A stretch of DNA of 5,716 nt, from positions 1-5,716 of the forward strand of contig JAFQBQ010000013.1 of assembly GCA_017416635.1 (NCBI GenBank), in the 5' to 3' direction. The notes beneath the pieces were generated by a model. That model was not told the origin of the DNA. It searched no databases and saw nothing but the letters and a program-made list of their open reading frames with translations. The translations under genes were made by a program, and so were the position numbers. The DNA is from Alphaproteobacteria bacterium. Its GTDB lineage: Bacteria; Pseudomonadota; Alphaproteobacteria; UBA3830. How positions within the stretch are numbered: position 1 is the first letter of the stretch; each line of letters starts with the position of its first letter. This document shows positions 5,402-5,716 of the stretch, piece by piece.

Positions 5402-5716
5402 ATGAGACTGTACGAAAATATTTTTATCGCCCGGCAGGATCTCTCTCAGCAACAAATTGAGGCTTTGGGAGTGAATTTGGGATTGTATGTAACGCAAAAT
5501 GGCGGAGAAGTCGCGCGCAGCGAATACTGTGGTCTTCGGAATCTTGCGTATCCTATCAAGAAAAATCACAAGGGACATTATTATATCATTCAGATGAAAG
5601 CATCTGGAGAGGTTGTTGCGGAATTGAATCGTATGATGAAAATCAACGAAGATATTATCCGTCACTTGATTGTAAAAGTTGATAAGTTTGAAGATAAAGA
5701 AAATTTGATTTCGCAA
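5402..5716 (+). CDS. rpsF: 30S ribosomal protein S6 (partial, continues past the window)
   Basis: S6 is a small-subunit protein that pairs with S18 on the platform of the 30S ribosome. The ATG at 5402 opens a frame of 105 codons with no stop before the window edge. It begins MRLYENIFIARQDLS and contains GGEVARSEYCGLRNLAYPIKK at about 34-54, KGHYYIIQMKA at 57-67 and INEDIIRHLIVKVDK at 81-95. These correspond to the N-terminal strand, the 'E-Y-x-G-x-R-x-L-A-Y-x-I-K-K' block and the 'NED-x-x-R' block of S6. The conserved domain is nearly complete here; only the variable C-terminal tail is cut off. GGAAAG at 5393-5398 provides the ribosome binding site, with the GGA core 6 bases from the start. 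rpsR and rplI are the expected next genes, but they are outside the window. Confidence 0.95.
   Translation, partial: MRLYENIFIARQDLSQQQIEALGVNLGLYVTQNGGEVARSEYCGLRNLAYPIKKNHKGHYYIIQMKASGEVVAELNRMMKINEDIIRHLIVKVDKFEDKENLISQ

Noticed and set aside
5381..5716. 111-codon open frame on the - strand opposite rpsF
   Set aside because: The + strand here clearly encodes ribosomal protein S6; the reverse frame is its shadow.

Overview
The window is an AT-rich stretch (by eye about 40-43% G+C) with every recognisable gene on the + strand. Gene content and protein style point to an alphaproteobacterium with a low-G+C, possibly host-associated genome. The evidence is the fabF-mltG pair joined by an ATGA overlap, an alphaproteobacterial-style threonyl-tRNA synthetase, and the roughly 460-residue nitronate-monooxygenase-like flavoprotein that I know mainly from that class. 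I cannot assign a genus; this placement is inference.

Layout: (1) The last codons of fabF (fatty-acid elongation) end at 65 and overlap mltG (62-1045), the membrane-anchored endolytic murein transglycosylase. (2) After a 57-base gap holding a possible weak promoter, thrS (best start 1103, not the TTG at 1091) runs to 2956. Its N-terminal TGS domain is unusually short. (3) 26 bases later a GTG-started flavin oxidoreductase of the nitronate monooxygenase/2-nitropropane dioxygenase family (2983-4359) follows. It carries a cysteine cluster near its C-terminal end. (4) Only 2 bases later comes an RsuA/RluB-type rRNA pseudouridine synthase (4362-5099). (5) About 300 bases without a convincing gene lead to rpsF (ribosomal protein S6), which starts at 5402 and runs off the right edge. 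This gap contains a good sigma-70-like promoter at 5317-5345, preceded by spaced T-tracts and followed by a short leader hairpin.

Functionally these are housekeeping genes: lipid and cell-wall synthesis on the left, translation (tRNA charging, rRNA modification, ribosomal protein) in the middle and on the right. One flavoenzyme of unknown substrate sits tightly between two translation genes. thrS, the flavoenzyme and the pseudouridine synthase look like one transcription unit, and rpsF starts a second (normally rpsF-rpsR-rplI). I found no mobile element, CRISPR array, RNA gene or phage gene, and nothing that amounts to a new system. The points worth a second look are local departures from family norms (ThrRS TGS, MltG Asp-to-Cys, the Cys cluster) and the rpsF control region.
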